Below, in pieces: positions 5,012 through 6,473 of a DNA stretch of 6,473 bases; the first letter of the stretch is position 1, and each line of letters begins with the position of its first letter. The position numbers and the translations under genes were made by a program. Below the pieces are notes generated by a model. The model was not told the origin of the DNA. It worked only from the letters and a program-made list of their open reading frames with translations, and did no database searches. The stretch is from an uncultured Bacilli bacterium (lineage in GTDB: Bacteria; Bacillota_I; Bacilli_A; RF39; UBA660), in the NCBI GenBank assembly GCA_947624075.1, contig CANQIM010000068.1, forward strand, positions 1 through 6,473, read 5' to 3'.

Positions 5012-5790
5012 CTTGGATACCCCACATACATTGTTCCATTAGTAATTAAACCACCCATTCCATCACTCCCATATTTTGTTTTTTCAATTAAACTTATTAA
5101 ATCAATACTTTGATTACGATCTGATAGTGCTAATGAAGTAGCAATAATAGCTGGATCTAAAGCATGTATATTTATTCTTTTAGGACTAGAAGCAAAATTA
5201 GCTCCTGCCTTTATCAATTCTTCATAATTAGATTGACAAGCCCCTGCTACAACTATTAATTTATCTTGATTCTTCTCGTATTTTCTTACTTCTTTAATAG
5301 CTGAAATAAAATTACTAGTATTTTGATAATTATCTAGATTTTTTATATCATTTTTCTTAGCATAATAAGCATCATGTCCCGTAATTACAACAATATCAGG
5401 TCGAAATTCCTTTATTAATTCTAATATTTTACTAGAAATTTCAACCTCTGCTAAAGCAAGACCATTGGCTTTAACTCCCATACTATCATAAAAACTCATA
5501 CATCTTTCTAAATATTCCTCATCACCATCAATATGTAAAATCTTTCCTGGTAGATAAAAATATTTATTTCTGTCCATATTTAATCCACGTAAATTTGCCT
5601 CTATTATTTTTTTATCTTCCACAGCTTCATGTTCTTTAGAAATAACTAAATCATCAACATTACTATCAGCATATAATCGTAAATCAACACCTTTAAGTAA
5701 AGCAACATTTCCATTTATTTCAACTATTTTAAATAAAATATCATGCTGATGAGATATTCTAGTAACCATATCACCAATTTTAAAATTCAT
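5008..5790 (-). CDS. yabG: Sporulation-specific protease YabG
   Basis: Cysteine protease of the YabG family (MEROPS U57) that acts late in sporulation on spore coat proteins; in Clostridioides difficile it also processes germination proteins. The 260-residue product begins with the family's small beta domain (FKIGDMVTRISHQHDILFKI, 3-22). The conserved catalytic part then holds LPGKILHIDGDEEYLERC (80-97), VVITGHDAYY with H139, and IVVAGACQSNYEELIKAGAN with C185. H139 and C185 are the likely catalytic pair. The conserved tail KTKYGSDGMGGLITNGTM is at 237-254. It is somewhat shorter than B. subtilis YabG (about 290). The ATG is supported by GGTGAT (5794-5799), the downstream part of the Shine-Dalgarno consensus, at 3-nt spacing. 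No signal peptide is present, as expected for a mother-cell cytoplasmic enzyme. veg overlaps its stop by 4 nt. Confidence 0.96.
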   Translation of the reverse strand: MNFKIGDMVTRISHQHDILFKIVEINGNVALLKGVDLRLYADSNVDDLVISKEHEAVEDKKIIEANLRGLNMDRNKYFYLPGKILHIDGDEEYLERCMSFYDSMGVKANGLALAEVEISSKILELIKEFRPDIVVITGHDAYYAKKNDIKNLDNYQNTSNFISAIKEVRKYEKNQDKLIVVAGACQSNYEELIKAGANFASSPKRINIHALDPAIIATSLALSDRNQSIDLISLIEKTKYGSDGMGGLITNGTMYVGYPR

Positions 5791-5840
5791 TAAATCACCA
5801 ATAAATTTTATGACAAGGAAAAGAATCTTAGACCAAAGAA

Positions 5841-5863
5841 AAAGAAGAAATCATATCTTCTTT
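5841..5863 (-). terminator. Weak hairpin after the exported-protein gene
   Basis: On the minus strand AAAGAAGA and TCTTCTTT form a perfect 8-bp stem around a 7-nt loop, and the T-rich sequence TTCTTT continues from the 3' arm. It lies 26 nt after the stop of the upstream gene and before yabG, where a terminator is expected. The stem has only two G-C pairs, so it may be inefficient. Confidence 0.4.
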
Positions 5864-5889
5864 CAAAAACATACATCTATATTTTTTAA

Positions 5890-6435
5890 CTACACCTTTG
5901 TTGCACAAAAACCATACCAATACACAACTCCAGTACTACCAGCCACCGAATGTTTTTCCAATATATAATAAGTCTCCTGTTTGCTAAAATAAGAACTGTA
6001 TGTTGTACTAAGAGTCGTAGCACTTCCCAAACTTACTGATACAAGCGCCGATACTGAAGGAGTAGAAGACGTACCAAAAGCTACACCAGTTGAATCTATA
6101 TCAGTTCTTCCACTGCGTACTGTTACACTACAATAAGAATTAGCTGGAAATACTATTTCAGCTCCAGTATAAATCCAATTTATATCAGTGCTAAAAGTCT
6201 TAGAGCCACTTATTTCTTTAATCGTATACAACTTATCTTCTATTGCTGATAATCTTTTATCAATTTTTGAACATGTCCCATCAATAGCATTTTGAACATC
6301 AGTTGCGCCTATACTCATATTATCTTGATATATTACATCCTTACTATTAATTAATCCCTCTGCTAAAGCAGTACTTACTCCTAACAAAATTATTCCTATT
6401 ACTATTCCTATTATTATCTTTGTCTTTTTTTTCAT
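5890..6435 (-). CDS. Exported protein of unknown function
   Basis: I do not recognise a named family. The 181-residue product starts with a basic stretch (MKKKTK), a hydrophobic segment (7-22) and an ALA motif at 23-25, a good signal peptidase I site before E26, so it is probably secreted. Residues 30-54 (SKDVIYQDNMS, then ATDVQNAID) resemble a short motif I associate with surface and phage tail-fibre proteins of gut Bacillota, in which a YxxxxS stretch precedes VQxAIDxL. A short charged helix (56-72) could be a coiled coil. The remaining 110 residues are rich in Ser, Thr, Val, Tyr and Gly with alternating hydrophobic positions, suggesting a beta sandwich. Cysteines are at 55, 102 and 177. 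The ATG has AGGAG (6442-6446) at 6-nt spacing. Base composition over 6001-6120 is about 43% GC, well above the neighbours. No sortase motif is present. Its relation to the sporulation genes is unknown. Confidence 0.75.
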   Translation of the reverse strand: MKKKTKIIIGIVIGIILLGVSTALAEGLINSKDVIYQDNMSIGATDVQNAIDGTCSKIDKRLSAIEDKLYTIKEISGSKTFSTDINWIYTGAEIVFPANSYCSVTVRSGRTDIDSTGVAFGTSSTPSVSALVSVSLGSATTLSTTYSSYFSKQETYYILEKHSVAGSTGVVYWYGFCATKV

Positions 6436-6473
6436 AAATTTCTCCTAACTTATTAACCTATTTATTTCATCTA

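Noticed and set aside
5805..5812. CATAAAAT upstream of yabG, resembling a sigma-E or sigma-K -10 element
   Set aside because: No -35 partner is found at the right distance: neither KMATATT at 13-15 nt nor an AC-containing element at 16-17 nt. A -10-like string alone is weak evidence in this composition.

Overview
The window is an AT-rich (about 30% GC by eye), densely packed piece of a Bacillota chromosome. All nine genes lie on the minus strand, so transcription runs from high to low coordinates. TGA is used as a stop (yabG, yabP, yabQ) and tryptophan is TGG, so the standard bacterial code applies and mycoplasma-type Mollicutes are excluded. The genes point to an endospore-forming relative of Bacillus/Clostridium. 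The short spacers and low GC would suit one of the compact uncultured gut lineages, but the class cannot be fixed from this window.

Region by region, in the direction of transcription: (1) 5890-6435, an unrecognised exported protein with a signal peptide and a beta-rich, less AT-rich body. (2) A 99-nt gap with a weak hairpin. (3) yabG (spore coat protease) and veg, overlapping by 4 nt. (4) spoVG, with a likely promoter, a predicted 5'-terminal hairpin in its leader and a clear intrinsic terminator. (5) yabP-yabQ, overlapping by 4 nt, behind a sequence that resembles a sigma-E promoter. (6) divIC, with a GTG start, its own sigma-A-like promoter and a terminator that begins inside its last codons. 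(7) tilS and ftsH, 12 nt apart, apparently served by a promoter squeezed between the divIC terminator and tilS.

The order yabG-veg-spoVG-yabP-yabQ-divIC-tilS-ftsH is colinear with the region near the origin of Bacillus subtilis, but more than a dozen intervening genes are absent (ispE, purR, yabJ, glmU, prs, pth, mfd, spoVT, yabO, yabR, spoIIE, hprT among them). What remains covers spore coat processing and cortex formation (YabG, YabP, YabQ), regulators (SpoVG, Veg), septation (DivIC), decoding of AUA codons (TilS) and membrane protein quality control (FtsH).

The most unusual protein feature is the end of FtsH: about 35 residues that read as a Rho-N/SAP-like helical domain, not part of the standard FtsH architecture. 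I found no RNA genes, CRISPR arrays, insertion sequences or integration sites, and no clearly undescribed multi-gene system. The longest stretch without a gene is about 140 nt (3666-3806).
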